A model generated the notes under the pieces. That model was not told the origin of the DNA, made no database searches, and was given only the letters and a program-made list of their open reading frames with translations. From the NCBI RefSeq assembly GCF_009617895.1, contig NZ_BLAW01000001.1, positions 3,401,001 through 3,465,000 of the forward strand: 64,000 nt of DNA, given 5' to 3'. This document shows positions 36,970-46,207 of the stretch, piece after piece (the stretch's first letter is position 1; every line of letters starts with the position of its first letter). The DNA comes from Prolixibacter sp. SD074 (GTDB taxonomy: Bacteria > Bacteroidota > Bacteroidia > Bacteroidales > Prolixibacteraceae). The position numbers and the translations under genes are program-made.

Positions 36970-38079
36970 CTAATCCTTTATTTTTGTCGGCGCGTGATGG
37001 CGTTTAAAGCTTTTCCGGATCCAGCCGGGCAGAATCACTGCACCGATAAAAAGATACGGATAATAGCTCACAAACCGCCAGATGATGGCCATCAAGCTGG
37101 CGAAACCTGTGGGAATGAAGACATCCATGTATTGCAGGAAAACCACTTCGGAGAAGCCGGTTCCGCCGGGAGTTGGCATCACCATCATCATAATCCACAT
37201 GATGAGCTGACGGGCAAAGATGTGAATTTGTTGGCCGATGGATACAATATCCTGATTCAATTGTCCTTTCAGTCCGAAGAACAGGGCGAGAATGAGAAAG
37301 TTAGCCACCCAGTAACGGGAAGTCCAGGAGAAAAAGGTAGCCGTAAAACTTTTTAACCAGAAGGAAAGGGGTTTAGCTGTCAACTCTTTTGAAGCCATGG
37401 CAATTTCATCTCCGGAATCCAGGGCACCTTGTTGCCAACGTTTCAGAAACGGTAAACGGAAAACAACCGCAATAAGCTTTTTAATGGCTTTTGGATTGAT
37501 GAACAATCCGTAACTAACCAGTGAGATGATGGTTAGTTTGACTCCGTATCCGGCAATGGCAAACCAAAAAAACTGGTTGCGAAAAATTGAAGCAGGATCC
37601 CCCGGCGTTACTTCGAACAATTGCTGCCAACCACCCAGCCAGATAACGAGAGGAAACATCAGGATGAAATAGAGCTCATCGAGGAAAAAAGTGGCCAGTA
37701 CAATAGCCGAGCCTTTCCCAATCGAAAGGCCCTCTTTATATAAAAACAGTAAAGCAACCGATGTTCCGCCAATGGCCGAAGGGGTTACCGATGACGCAAA
37801 CTCCCATAGGAAAGTGATGCGTACGGACTGAAGAAGAGAAAGTTGCTTGTCGGAAAGAATGCGTAGGCGGATAATGTAACCGATGTCCCGCATCAGGACC
37901 ATAGCCAGAACGGCAAACAACCAACCGGCCATTTGACGATTGAAATGTAAATCAGATAATGAGGGAGGCGTTTCTTCCACTGCTACGATGTAAATTCCCA
38001 CAGCCACACTAATAATGAGCGGTAGGATAACTCTCGCTGGATGAACCTCTTTTAATATTTTATGTTGCTCTTTTCTCAT
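36970..38079 (-). CDS. Lysylphosphatidylglycerol synthase TM-domain (flippase-like) membrane protein
   Basis: A 369-residue integral membrane protein with about eight segments and the UPF0104 motifs SSVTPSAIGGTSVALLFLYKEG and PTPGGTGFSEVVF. These belong to the membrane half of MprF-type proteins, which flip lipids; no synthetase half is present, as is usual for stand-alone members. It heads a three-gene group with a YgjP-like peptidase and dgt. Confidence 0.88.
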   Translation of the reverse strand: MRKEQHKILKEVHPARVILPLIISVAVGIYIVAVEETPPSLSDLHFNRQMAGWLFAVLAMVLMRDIGYIIRLRILSDKQLSLLQSVRITFLWEFASSVTPSAIGGTSVALLFLYKEGLSIGKGSAIVLATFFLDELYFILMFPLVIWLGGWQQLFEVTPGDPASIFRNQFFWFAIAGYGVKLTIISLVSYGLFINPKAIKKLIAVVFRLPFLKRWQQGALDSGDEIAMASKELTAKPLSFWLKSFTATFFSWTSRYWVANFLILALFFGLKGQLNQDIVSIGQQIHIFARQLIMWIMMMVMPTPGGTGFSEVVFLQYMDVFIPTGFASLMAIIWRFVSYYPYLFIGAVILPGWIRKSFKRHHAPTKIKD

Positions 38080-38225
38080 GAAATGCCAGGTGAGGATTTA
38101 GTTTTGGAAAGGGTAAAATGTTAAATAAAATAAGGGCATAAAGTAGGTTTTTACTAACAAAAGCTCTAAATTATTGTTTAGGAATACAGGATTATATTTT
38201 ATAACCTGCAATAACCTTCAAAAAT

Positions 38226-38930
38226 ATGGGCAAAAATAAGACAATTGAAGTTTTCGGAACGTTGTCGAAGAGTGAAACTTTATTTACCATCTCCGACAAA
38301 ACGATTCCAGGAACGCTGGTTTTTGAGTCATTCCAACCTTTTCCCGGCTACTACAACGAAGTTCCAAACGAAGTCAAACCTGTGTACCTTTACATCGGAC
38401 TGGAGAAAGACTACGAAGTCTTCGAAGTATCAAGAGCATTTCAACATATTAGAAAGACGAAGGGATGGAATTTTGAAGCTGCTTGTGCATCTGTAAAGAT
38501 TTATGCCAAAACGTTTCATACGTTGCGTTTGCGTCACCTCGACAGCTACGACGACATTAAACCGATCCAGGAGGCATTTGCCGAACTGGGAATTAAACCA
38601 AAAACAATTTCCGGTAAATGGAAACAGGAAGAGGGCATCATTAAACTAAAGAAAACATTCTGTATCCAGAAAGTAGCGAAAGGAATATTTATGGACTGTT
38701 CGGAAGATTACCATGCCTATATTCTCTTACCTAAATACATGACACCGGAAGAGTTTAACGAGTATAACCAACAGGTTATTTACAACTGGTTTGGCAGTAA
38801 GTTCGACTCGGCCAAAGGAGCGTTTTACTATAAATTTAAGTTGCGCGAAATGGTGCGGATTTACTCAAAGAAATTGGACCTAAACTACCTGGAGGATCTT
38901 CAGAAACTTTATTTATCGAAGATCAAATAG
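38226..38930 (+). CDS. Conserved-looking hypothetical protein, family not recognised
   Basis: A 234-residue soluble protein without signal peptide, membrane segment or recognised motif. The composition is rich in Lys, Phe and Tyr (FESFQPFPGYYNEVPNEVKPVYLYIGLEKDYEVFEVSRAF). The second half (VAKGIFMDCSEDYHAYILLP) is followed by a helical, basic C-terminus. The start ATG lies seven bases after an A-rich stretch, and a clear bidirectional terminator follows. Codon use looks like that of its neighbours, so it seems a real gene. Confidence 0.7.
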   Translation: MGKNKTIEVFGTLSKSETLFTISDKTIPGTLVFESFQPFPGYYNEVPNEVKPVYLYIGLEKDYEVFEVSRAFQHIRKTKGWNFEAACASVKIYAKTFHTLRLRHLDSYDDIKPIQEAFAELGIKPKTISGKWKQEEGIIKLKKTFCIQKVAKGIFMDCSEDYHAYILLPKYMTPEEFNEYNQQVIYNWFGSKFDSAKGAFYYKFKLREMVRIYSKKLDLNYLEDLQKLYLSKIK

Positions 38931-38950
38931 GTAGCAAGTTGGGGGAAAAC

Positions 38951-38983
38951 AAAAAAGCCTGGCTCACTGAACCAGGCTTTTTG
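38951..38983. terminator. Bidirectional terminator between the unknown gene and tRNA-Ala
   Basis: AAAAAAGCCTGG and CCAGGCTTTTT pair perfectly around a nine-base loop. The A- and T-runs on both sides serve both strands: the plus-strand gene and the minus-strand tRNA. Confidence 0.9.
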
Positions 38984-38985
38984 GG

Positions 38986-39059
38986 TGGAGACGGCGGGGC
39001 TCGAACCCGCGACCTCTTGACTGCCAGTCAAACGCTCTAGCCAACTGAGCTACGCCCCC
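38986..39059 (-). tRNA. tRNA-Ala (anticodon GGC)
   Basis: On the minus strand the acceptor GGGGGCG pairs with CGTCTCC, including the G3:U70 wobble pair that identifies alanine tRNAs. The anticodon stem TTTGA/TCAAG encloses CTGGCAG, giving anticodon GGC. The T-arm GCGGG-TTCGAAC-CCCGC is standard. CCA is not encoded. Confidence 0.96.
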
Positions 39060-39072
39060 TTTTCTCGCGGAG

Positions 39073-39102
39073 CAAAAATACAATTTTTTTAAAAGAAACA
39101 AA
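39073..39102 (-). promoter_or_regulatory. Promoter of tRNA-Ala
   Basis: The minus strand has TTTG (39099-39102), an 18-bp spacer and TATTTTTG (39073-39080), a full Bacteroidota promoter, ending 13 bases before the tRNA. Confidence 0.7.
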
Positions 39103-39218
39103 TATTATGAGTTGGAATTGGAACTTTTTCTCGTTTGTTTCGAAAAAAATAGATAGAACAATGTGTTTAACGGGAATAAGGAGGTGTATGAAACATTTCA
39201 AAATAGGCATTAAAAAAC

Positions 39219-39247
39219 TTTGAATTGAAGATTATTTTTTATCTTTA
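39219..39247 (+). promoter_or_regulatory. Candidate promoter of the tonB gene
   Basis: TTTG (39219), a 17-bp spacer and TATCTTTA (39240-39247) are close to the Bacteroidota promoter, with A in place of the last G. The leader would be about 40 nt. Confidence 0.4.
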
Positions 39248-39295
39248 AACCCTCGAAAAAAGAAGAATAATTTAACTCGGAAATAACTTAAAACT

Positions 39296-39982
39296 ATGGA
39301 ACCGAAGAAATCACCCAAAGCGGATCTTGAGAACAAGAGGGGTATCTTCGTTCAACTTGGGCTGGTAGTTTCACTGGGTTTGGTACTCCTGGCTTTCAAT
39401 TGGAACAGTCAGATTAAGGAGGCCACTAACCTCGGACAAGTACAGGCACAGGATGTAGAAGACGAGATGATCCCCATCACGCGGCCGGAAGAAGTTAAAC
39501 CGCCGCCACCACCTCCACCACCACAGGTTGTAGAGGTACTTAACATTGTGGATAATAACACGGATATTGACGACGAACTGAAGATCGAAGATACTGAGGC
39601 CGATGACAATACCGTGGTTAATGTAGCTCCGATTCAACAGCAGAAAGAAGAGAAAACCAAAGAACAACCGGTGTTCTTCATTGTAGAAGACATGCCTGAA
39701 TTCCCGGGTGGTGATTTGGCACTGCGTAAGTACATTGCCAATGCTATCAAGTATCCGGTTATCGCACAGGAAAACGGTATTCAGGGTAAAGTGTATGTGA
39801 ACTTTGTTGTGAACACTGATGGTTCAGTAACCGACGCGAAAATTGCTCGTGGTGTTGACCCGTCGCTTGACAAAGAAGCATTGCGCGTGATTAACTCACT
39901 TCCGAAATGGAAGCCGGGTAAGCAACGTGGTAAGCCGGTTCGCGTTTCATTTACTGTACCGATCAACTTTGTATTGCAGTAG
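39296..39982 (+). CDS. TonB family energy transducer
   Basis: A 228-residue protein that carries proton-motive energy to outer-membrane receptors. One N-terminal membrane segment (FVQLGLVVSLGLVLLAFNW) is followed by an acidic, proline-rich periplasmic linker (a run of eight Pro near residue 66) and a TonB C-terminal domain from MPEFPGGDLALRKYI to the end (GKVYVNFVVNTDGSVTDAKI). It stands alone, without exbB or exbD nearby. A strong terminator follows. Confidence 0.92.
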   Translation: MEPKKSPKADLENKRGIFVQLGLVVSLGLVLLAFNWNSQIKEATNLGQVQAQDVEDEMIPITRPEEVKPPPPPPPPQVVEVLNIVDNNTDIDDELKIEDTEADDNTVVNVAPIQQQKEEKTKEQPVFFIVEDMPEFPGGDLALRKYIANAIKYPVIAQENGIQGKVYVNFVVNTDGSVTDAKIARGVDPSLDKEALRVINSLPKWKPGKQRGKPVRVSFTVPINFVLQ

Positions 39983-40003
39983 AGAATTATTTGCAAACGA
40001 AAT

Positions 40004-40037
40004 AAAAAAATCCCGGCTGTTATGCCGGGATTTTTTT
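40004..40037 (+). terminator. Terminator of tonB
   Basis: ATCCCGGC and GCCGGGAT pair perfectly around TGTTAT, followed by seven T. Confidence 0.93.
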
Positions 40038-40051
40038 ATGCTCGAAATATG

Positions 40052-40059
40052 TACTTTTG
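40052..40059 (+). promoter_or_regulatory. Bacteroidota -7 box immediately before the hflX start codon
   Basis: TACTTTTG is a perfect TAnnTTTG match only four bases before the ATG at 40064, so transcription would begin at or very close to the start codon. No good -33 element is seen upstream, where the terminator T-run lies. Confidence 0.45.
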
Positions 40060-40063
40060 CACT

Positions 40064-41278
40064 ATGGCAGAATCCTATAACACAGCACAGGAAAAAGAAA
40101 AGGCTGTGCTCGTCGGTCTGATTCACTCAAAACAGGATGAACGGCAGGCGAAAGAGTATCTTGATGAACTGGATTTTCTGGCTGATACAGCTGGAGCAGA
40201 AGTCCAGGGAAAGTTTTTTCAGCGTTTGGAAGTGCCCAACCCAGCTACGTTTGTAGGACCGGGCAAATTGCAGGAGATCATCGACTTTGTGAAGGTTCAC
40301 GATATCGATGTGGTTATTTTTGATGATGAGCTGTCGCCAACCCAGTTACGAAATATTGAACGGGCATTGAACCTGAAAATTCTGGATCGGACCAATTTGA
40401 TTTTGGACATTTTTGCCCGAAGAGCTCAGACTGCCCATGCAAAAACACAGGTGGAGCTGGCACAATATCAGTATATGTTACCCCGGTTGACCCGGATGTG
40501 GACACACCTGGAACGGCAACGCGGAGGTATTGGGTTACGTGGCCCGGGGGAAACGCAGATTGAAACAGACCGTCGTATTATCCTGGATAAAATTGCCCGG
40601 CTGAAAGCCCAGCTGGAACGAATCGACAAGCAAAAAGCTACCCAGCGCAAAAATCGTGGTAAGATGGTTCGGGTGGCGTTAGTCGGATACACCAATGTCG
40701 GGAAGTCGACCATCATGAATATGCTGAGCAAATCGGATGTATTTGCCGAGAATAAACTTTTTGCAACGCTCGATACGACTGTGCGTAAGGTGGTGGTAGG
40801 GAACCTTCCATTTTTGCTTGCCGATACGGTTGGTTTTATCCGAAAGTTGCCGCATAATCTGGTCGAGTCGTTTAAATCGACGTTGGACGAGACCCGGGAA
40901 GCAGATATTCTTTTGCATGTAGTCGACATTTCGCATCCTGGCTTTGAAGAACAGATCGAAGTAGTGGACGAGACTTTGGCGGAGATTGGCGCTGCGGACA
41001 AAACTAAATTTTATGTCTTCAATAAAATCGATGCTTTTTCTTACGTTGAAAAAGAAGAGGATGATTTGAGCCCGGTTACCCGCGAAAACCTGACATTGGA
41101 GGATTGGCAGCATTCGTGGATGGCAAAGGATCAGGGGCCATCGATCTTTATTTCGGCCAAAGAGCGGGAAAATGTGGAGGAGTTTAAGAAACTGATTTAC
41201 GATGAGGTGAAGAAGATTCATGTGACCCGCTTCCCATACAATGATTTTTTGTACGATTACTACCCGGAAGGGGGGTAA
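40064..41278 (+). CDS. hflX: GTPase HflX
   Basis: A ribosome-associated GTPase that rescues stalled ribosomes. All G motifs are present: GYTNVGKST (G1), DTVGF (G3), NKID (G4) and SAK (G5), with the family's RGPGETQIETDRR before them. The ATG here is preferred because the frame further upstream runs through the tonB terminator hairpin. A -7 box lies four bases before this ATG. The length of 404 residues is typical. Confidence 0.95.
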   Translation: MAESYNTAQEKEKAVLVGLIHSKQDERQAKEYLDELDFLADTAGAEVQGKFFQRLEVPNPATFVGPGKLQEIIDFVKVHDIDVVIFDDELSPTQLRNIERALNLKILDRTNLILDIFARRAQTAHAKTQVELAQYQYMLPRLTRMWTHLERQRGGIGLRGPGETQIETDRRIILDKIARLKAQLERIDKQKATQRKNRGKMVRVALVGYTNVGKSTIMNMLSKSDVFAENKLFATLDTTVRKVVVGNLPFLLADTVGFIRKLPHNLVESFKSTLDETREADILLHVVDISHPGFEEQIEVVDETLAEIGAADKTKFYVFNKIDAFSYVEKEEDDLSPVTRENLTLEDWQHSWMAKDQGPSIFISAKERENVEEFKKLIYDEVKKIHVTRFPYNDFLYDYYPEGG

Positions 41279-41302
41279 GCAGCTGAAATAACAATATAAG
41301 AA

Positions 41303-41348
41303 GGAGGATAATCTTGCCCCGGCTGTTGGGGTAAGTTATCCTCCTTTA
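41303..41348 (+). terminator. Terminator after hflX
   Basis: AGGAGGATAA and TTATCCTCCT form a ten-base stem with an inner CCCC/GGGG hairpin, followed by a short T-run. Confidence 0.8.
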
Positions 41349-41378
41349 CTAACTAAAACTAAGCATAAAGCCCATTCG

Positions 41379-41519
41379 TCATAATCCGGGGCAGTCGGAT
41401 TTCATCCGGCTGACCATTAACACACTTTTCACGCCGGCACGACTTCCTGCAAAGGCGTAAACCAGGTAAGCATTGTCGTCGTCATCCCAGAGCGGAGAGG
41501 GATCAATCAATCCTTTTCC
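41379..41519 (-). pseudogene. Fragment of a glycoside hydrolase family 43 enzyme
   Basis: The minus strand reads GKGLIDPSPLWDDDDNAYLV followed by YAFAGSRAGVKSVLMVSRM, close to a conserved stretch of GH43 arabinanase/xylosidase-type enzymes in Bacteroidota, and stops after 46 residues. It overlaps, one frame away, the end of the pectinesterase fragment, so it has no start of its own. Confidence 0.65.
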
Positions 41520-42171
41520 GGCTGTTTAATCCGAGGATATTTTCCACGGTATATTTCTGCTCCTGTTTATTGGTTAACTGATGCGGCCACGAAACGCGTT
41601 GCGTTGTATTGGCACCGGTCCCGGTGTTGTGAAATTCAGTGTAGAAAGCCGTTTTGTATCGATCGGTATCATGCCAGTTGCTCCATCCTTCAGGATTGAT
41701 AAAACGTCCGAGTTCGCAATTCATGAAAACTACCTTCGCATAGGCCCGCCACGGACGGTCCAGGTAAACCTGACTGATTTCGGGGTCTGCGTTGATTTTG
41801 CAATTCATAAAAACATACCCGAATGGCTGGCCTTTTGGTGTCCTGGCTGCTGTAATGGAGGATTGCTTTTTACATAGGATATCACAATCATTGAATACAG
41901 CGGTGGACGAACCAAAAATGAAATCGGTGGTACCTTCGATGTGACAATTTGTGAAGTATTGCCGGGCATTGTTTTGACAATCGTGTGGGTGTGCCGGATA
42001 TTCAGCTTTTGGGTCCGTTGGTTGTAAATAACCTTCAGCGGGGCGATATTTTTTTAGCTCACCTACAGCAGTTGTCACGCTTCCTTCATTTTGCATGATA
42101 TCGGCCACCAGGCTGTTGAGGTAAACTTCCACGTTGGGATATTTATTGAGCAGGAAGCCAACGTGGGTCAC
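41503..42171 (-). pseudogene. Truncated pectinesterase remnant
   Basis: Pectinesterases remove methyl esters from pectin. The core is intact from YFTNCHIEGTTDFIFG through YLDRPWRAYAKVVFMN, GWSNW and a natural-looking end YTVENILG. The N-terminal half of the enzyme, including the signal peptide and the first substrate-binding strands, is missing; the first 65 residues of this frame match nothing I recognise. The end runs into a GH43 fragment in another frame. It is flanked on both sides by other broken carbohydrate-degradation genes. Confidence 0.8.
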
Positions 42172-42364
42172 CTACCTGGTTGTCCATTAATGTTTGATTG
42201 CTGATGGTGAAGCCACCGTTGGCTGCATCGGTATAACCCGGGTCAACGCTGGTGGCATGGATATCGGAATCTGTCAGTGCTACGAAGATATCATTGTGCA
42301 CAGCCAGTGCAGGCGGAATATGTCCAAAGAATAAAAATCCTGTGGAAGATGGCTTTATTTTGAA
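42143..42364 (-). pseudogene. C-terminal fragment of a DUF5123-type polysaccharide-degradation protein
   Basis: In the third minus-strand frame the sequence reads GFLFFGHIPPALAVHNDIFV, then VDPGYTDAANGGFTISN and QVGDPRWLPAQ before a natural stop. The GDPRW ending is typical of exported beta-helix proteins (DUF5123/DUF4957 type) in pectin-degradation loci. No start codon or N-terminal part exists, since the asd gene ends just upstream. The family call is from memory and tentative. Confidence 0.5.
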
Positions 42365-42388
42365 TATAATTATTCGTTGAAGATTACA

Positions 42389-43399
42389 TTACTTGACAAC
42401 TCCTTCTTTGATAAGATATTCGGCGATTTGCACGGCATTGAGTGCAGCTCCTTTCAGAATCTGGTCCGAAACGGTCCAGAAGGTCAGTCCTTTCGGATTG
42501 CTGATATCTTTCCGGATACGGCCGACAAATACTTCATTTTTTCCCGAAAGGTAAAAAGGCATCGGGTATTTTTTTTCTGCCGGGTTGTCAATAACAACAA
42601 TACCTTCTGCTTCTTCGAAGGCCCTGTGCGCGGCATCGACAGAAATCTCCTGTTCGGTTTCTACCCAGATAGCTTCGGAGTGAGAGCGCATGACCGGAAC
42701 ACGAACAGCCGTAGCGCTAACCTGTACATCGGAGTGCATGATCTTCCGGGTTTCGTTGTACATCTTCATCTCTTCCTTGGTATAGTCGTTATCGAGGAAC
42801 ACATCAATGTGCGGAATCACGTTATTCACCAGTTGGTACTGAAACTTCTCGACGGTTGCTTCCTGTTTGTTGGCCACCTCTTTGGTTTGCTCTTCCAGTT
42901 CCGCCATGCCCGATGCACCGGCTCCGCTGGCGCTCTGGTACGTGGCAATGTGTACCCGGGTGATGTGCGAAAGCTTTTCAACCGCTTTCAGTGCAACTAC
43001 CATCTGGATGGTTGTACAGTTCGGGTTGGCAATAATGTGTAGCGGCATATTTTTGCAATCTTCCGGGTTCACTTCCGGAACGACCAGCGGGACGTTCTCA
43101 TCCATACGGAAAGCGCTGGAGTTGTCAATCATTACCGCTCCGTGTTTGGTAATCGTTTCGGCGAAAGCCTTGGACGTGCCTGCTCCGGCAGATGCCAGCG
43201 CAATATCGATGTCTTTAAAATCGTCGCCTTCCTTCAGTTCCTTAACGACCAGTTTCTTGCCGTTGAACTCGTATGTCCGGCCTGCACTCCGGGCAGAGCC
43301 AAATAATACCAGTTCATCCATTGGGAAATTCCGTTCGGCAAGCACCCGCAGGAACTCCTGTCCAACAGCGCCACTAGCACCAACAATTGCTACTTTCAT
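42389..43399 (-). CDS. asd: Aspartate-semialdehyde dehydrogenase
   Basis: It reduces aspartyl phosphate to the semialdehyde, feeding lysine, threonine, methionine and diaminopimelate synthesis. The nucleotide-binding [14 protein letters not shown] starts the protein, the catalytic cysteine lies in [14 protein letters not shown], and [14 protein letters not shown] follows. The length of 336 residues is normal. A TAATTTTG box on the minus strand at 43470-43477 may be its promoter. Confidence 0.96.
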   Translation of the reverse strand: MKVAIVGASGAVGQEFLRVLAERNFPMDELVLFGSARSAGRTYEFNGKKLVVKELKEGDDFKDIDIALASAGAGTSKAFAETITKHGAVMIDNSSAFRMDENVPLVVPEVNPEDCKNMPLHIIANPNCTTIQMVVALKAVEKLSHITRVHIATYQSASGAGASGMAELEEQTKEVANKQEATVEKFQYQLVNNVIPHIDVFLDNDYTKEEMKMYNETRKIMHSDVQVSATAVRVPVMRSHSEAIWVETEQEISVDAAHRAFEEAEGIVVIDNPAEKKYPMPFYLSGKNEVFVGRIRKDISNPKGLTFWTVSDQILKGAALNAVQIAEYLIKEGVVK

Positions 43400-43469
43400 A
43401 ATACTACTGAATTTACTAACTTGAATATAACATTGTCTGATTTACTTGTTCGAGACATAGATGCAATGT

Positions 43470-43477
43470 CAAAATTA
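43470..43477 (-). promoter_or_regulatory. Bacteroidota -7 box upstream of asd
   Basis: The minus strand reads TAATTTTG, about 70 bases before the asd ATG. No good -33 element is seen. Confidence 0.4.
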
Positions 43478-43503
43478 ATCTTTTTCCTAACGCGAACCTT
43501 GCC

Positions 43504-46098
43504 ATGCGATCAACGTTTACGATTATTTTACTTACAATTTGTAAGCTAACGAACCTATTCTCTGCGACATTATTCTACGAAGACTTCGAAAAAGGGCAGC
43601 TTGATAGCTGGAATACTTATCAGTCGTGGGCTTTGGATAGCCGGGAAGTCCTGACCGGAAATTACTCGCTGCGTCATTTTGTATTTGGAAAAGGTGGAGA
43701 AAGTTATATCAGTCACTCCATTGACGAAATCGATTTGAATGCCGGCACCTTTAGTTGGCGGGTAACCCTTTCCAACGGAGACTGGGCACCTGCCGAAGAC
43801 GATGCATTTGGTTTTTGGCTTTGTGCCGATACAACAGATTTGTCTGCTGCGTCAGGATATGCAGCTGGGATCAACCTGATGAAGAATGATAATCGGCTGA
43901 CGTTGGTCCGGTTTCAAAACGGAAAGCCGGTTGAGGAAATATTGAAAACCCAAATGACCTGGGATGAAGGGAAAACGGTAATGCTACAGCTTTCTCACTC
44001 ACCGGATGGCATCTGGCATTTTTCCTACCGGGACAAAAGCAGGAGTAGCTGGTCAGCACAATACGAGACAGAAGAAGAAACTCCCTCATTAATGGTGCAT
44101 ACTACTGGCGCTTATTTCCGGTTTACCGCGGCACACAGTGGACAATTCTGGCTGGATGATATGGTGATTGATTTTGAGAATACGCTTCCGTTTGTCCGGA
44201 GTGTTGCTGGCTTGTCGCCGAATGAAATCAACGTTCAGTTCTCGGAAACGATGACCAATGAAGCACTTCTCGCTGAAAAGTATCGATTAACAAATCGTCA
44301 GGGTGAAGCAATCGATATAAAGAATATCGGGAAGAAGGAAGATTATCCGGCAGCTGTTTCCCTGGAAACGGGACCAATAACGGATTGGGATCTAAAACTG
44401 GCAGTTAACTCAATTCCTGATGAACAAGGCTCTCTTTCTAATGATACAACCATCACATTCCAGTTTGCATTGCCTGCCCGGATTGGTGATGTGGTTCTCA
44501 CCGAAGTGATGGCCGATCCGTCTCCGTCGCAGGGTTTGCCCGATGCCGAGTATATCGAACTGTTTAATAATAATGGTTGCCCCGTAACGCTGAATGGTTG
44601 GAAGCTTCATATTGATGGTCCGGAAAAGGAATTGCCTGCACTCATCATAGCTCCCGGAAGCTATATTTTATTGGTCGGAACCGGAGACAGCACACTGTTG
44701 AGTGATTATGGAGCCGTGTATGAAATTCCCGGGCTTTCGTTGCGAAACAGTGAGTTCGGGCTCTCACTTCAATTCTTGGAAGGTGAACTAATGGATTCGA
44801 TGCATTACCATAACGATTTATTTAATGCAGAAAAACAGGAAGGTGGTTGGTCGTTGGAAAGAATCGACCCCTATCGGTTATGCGGTCCTTCCGGAAACTG
44901 GATGGCTTCGGTGGCATTATCCGGCGGAACACCGGGAACGGCTAATCCTAATCAGTATGCTAATCCGGATGAAATTCCGCCTCAGGCGTTGGGCATCCGG
45001 GTAGAATCGGGCCAACAATTGTCCATTTGGTTCAGCGAGTCAATTTCGGCCGTGCCAGATATTTCCTTTCCCAAAAGTGATTTTCAAGCTGACAGCACGA
45101 ACGTTTCAAATAATAACCAGATCGATCTATTCTTCCCGGAAGGAACATTTCAGGAAGGCGCATCTTATAGGCTTCATCTTTCCGCTTTCGCGGATGAATG
45201 CGGCAATCAGGCGGAAGGTGGTGATTACGATTTTACGTACAGGTTTCTGCGGCCGGGCGAGTTGAAATTGAGCGAGGTGCTGTTCAATCCATACCCTGAC
45301 GGAGTCGACTTTGTGGAGCTTTTCAACCCCGGTCCTGATGCAATTGATCTTGGGGGACTTTATCTTGCGGCCCGGGATGGTTCATTGGCGCTGAAACAGG
45401 TTTCGTTAATTTCCGACGTTCCGCGAGTTCTTGATGCAGGGGAATATGTGGTTCTGTCGGTCGACAAAGAATCAATAATAAGTCAGTATTTTACCGAATG
45501 CACAGAATGTTTTGTCCAAATGGATAAATTTCCCTCATTGCCGGATGATGCCGGAAAAGTGGTTTTGCTGAACCGCAGAATGGAAGTTTTGGAGGAATTC
45601 AGCTATAATCATTCGATGCATCATCCGTTAGTGGCAAATGAATCGGGAGTTTCGCTGGAGCGGAAGAGTTTTTCATGGGAGGTAAACGAACAGAATAACT
45701 GGCATTCAGCGGCTGCCACACATGGTTTTGCAACTCCCGGATATGCCAATTCGACGATGACGGAGGAGGAGTCGGTTGCCGAATGGTTGCAGATTGAATC
45801 GAAAATTTTCTCACCGAACGATGATGGTTATCATGACCGGTTAATCATTCACCTTTCTCCCGGGGAACCGGGCTGGACCGCCAATATCCGGATATTTGAT
45901 ACGGCTGGCCGGGAAATTCGCCGGCTGAGCAATAATGAACTATTGGCTTCAGCCAGTCAATTGGTGTGGGACGGACGAAAAGAGAACCACCAATTGGCTG
46001 AACTTGGGATATATATTATTGCCATTGAGGCCTTCAATACATCGGGTCAAACCAAATCCTTCCGAAAGGCCTGTGTACTAACCGATCGCATCGAATGA
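43504..46098 (+). CDS. Lamin-tail-domain surface protein, probable T9SS substrate
   Basis: An 864-residue exported protein (signal MRSTFTIILLTICKLTNLFSA). The N-terminal 210 residues look like a laminin-G/concanavalin-like beta-sandwich (FYEDFEKGQLDSWNTYQSW). Two lamin tail domains follow (VVLTEVMADPSPSQGLPDAE near 330; LKLSEVLFNPYPDGVDFVEL near 585), with bacterial Ig-like segments between them. The last 95 residues (KIFSPNDDGYHDRLIIHLSP to the end) form a FlgD/gliding-motility-type C-terminal domain, a likely type IX secretion signal. The ligand is unknown. Confidence 0.85.
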   Translation: MRSTFTIILLTICKLTNLFSATLFYEDFEKGQLDSWNTYQSWALDSREVLTGNYSLRHFVFGKGGESYISHSIDEIDLNAGTFSWRVTLSNGDWAPAEDDAFGFWLCADTTDLSAASGYAAGINLMKNDNRLTLVRFQNGKPVEEILKTQMTWDEGKTVMLQLSHSPDGIWHFSYRDKSRSSWSAQYETEEETPSLMVHTTGAYFRFTAAHSGQFWLDDMVIDFENTLPFVRSVAGLSPNEINVQFSETMTNEALLAEKYRLTNRQGEAIDIKNIGKKEDYPAAVSLETGPITDWDLKLAVNSIPDEQGSLSNDTTITFQFALPARIGDVVLTEVMADPSPSQGLPDAEYIELFNNNGCPVTLNGWKLHIDGPEKELPALIIAPGSYILLVGTGDSTLLSDYGAVYEIPGLSLRNSEFGLSLQFLEGELMDSMHYHNDLFNAEKQEGGWSLERIDPYRLCGPSGNWMASVALSGGTPGTANPNQYANPDEIPPQALGIRVESGQQLSIWFSESISAVPDISFPKSDFQADSTNVSNNNQIDLFFPEGTFQEGASYRLHLSAFADECGNQAEGGDYDFTYRFLRPGELKLSEVLFNPYPDGVDFVELFNPGPDAIDLGGLYLAARDGSLALKQVSLISDVPRVLDAGEYVVLSVDKESIISQYFTECTECFVQMDKFPSLPDDAGKVVLLNRRMEVLEEFSYNHSMHHPLVANESGVSLERKSFSWEVNEQNNWHSAAATHGFATPGYANSTMTEEESVAEWLQIESKIFSPNDDGYHDRLIIHLSPGEPGWTANIRIFDTAGREIRRLSNNELLASASQLVWDGRKENHQLAELGIYIIAIEAFNTSGQTKSFRKACVLTDRIE

Positions 46099-46154
46099 TA
46101 TTTATGGACCTTTATATATATTTAAACTCGTTCTAAATCAGTGCTTAATGTATG

Positions 46155-46182
46155 TTGGACATGAACATTTTCATTAGTTTTA
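46155..46182 (+). promoter_or_regulatory. Candidate promoter of the DUF362/polyferredoxin operon
   Basis: TTG (46155), a 17-bp spacer and TAGTTTTA (46175-46182) approximate the Bacteroidota promoter, 25 bases before the ATG. Confidence 0.4.
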
Positions 46183-46207
46183 AGACTGAATTAAACCGAT
46201 CAAAACT

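Noticed and set aside
40022-40063. Longer N-terminus of HflX
   Set aside because: The first codons lie in the tonB terminator hairpin and the extra residues do not resemble the family.
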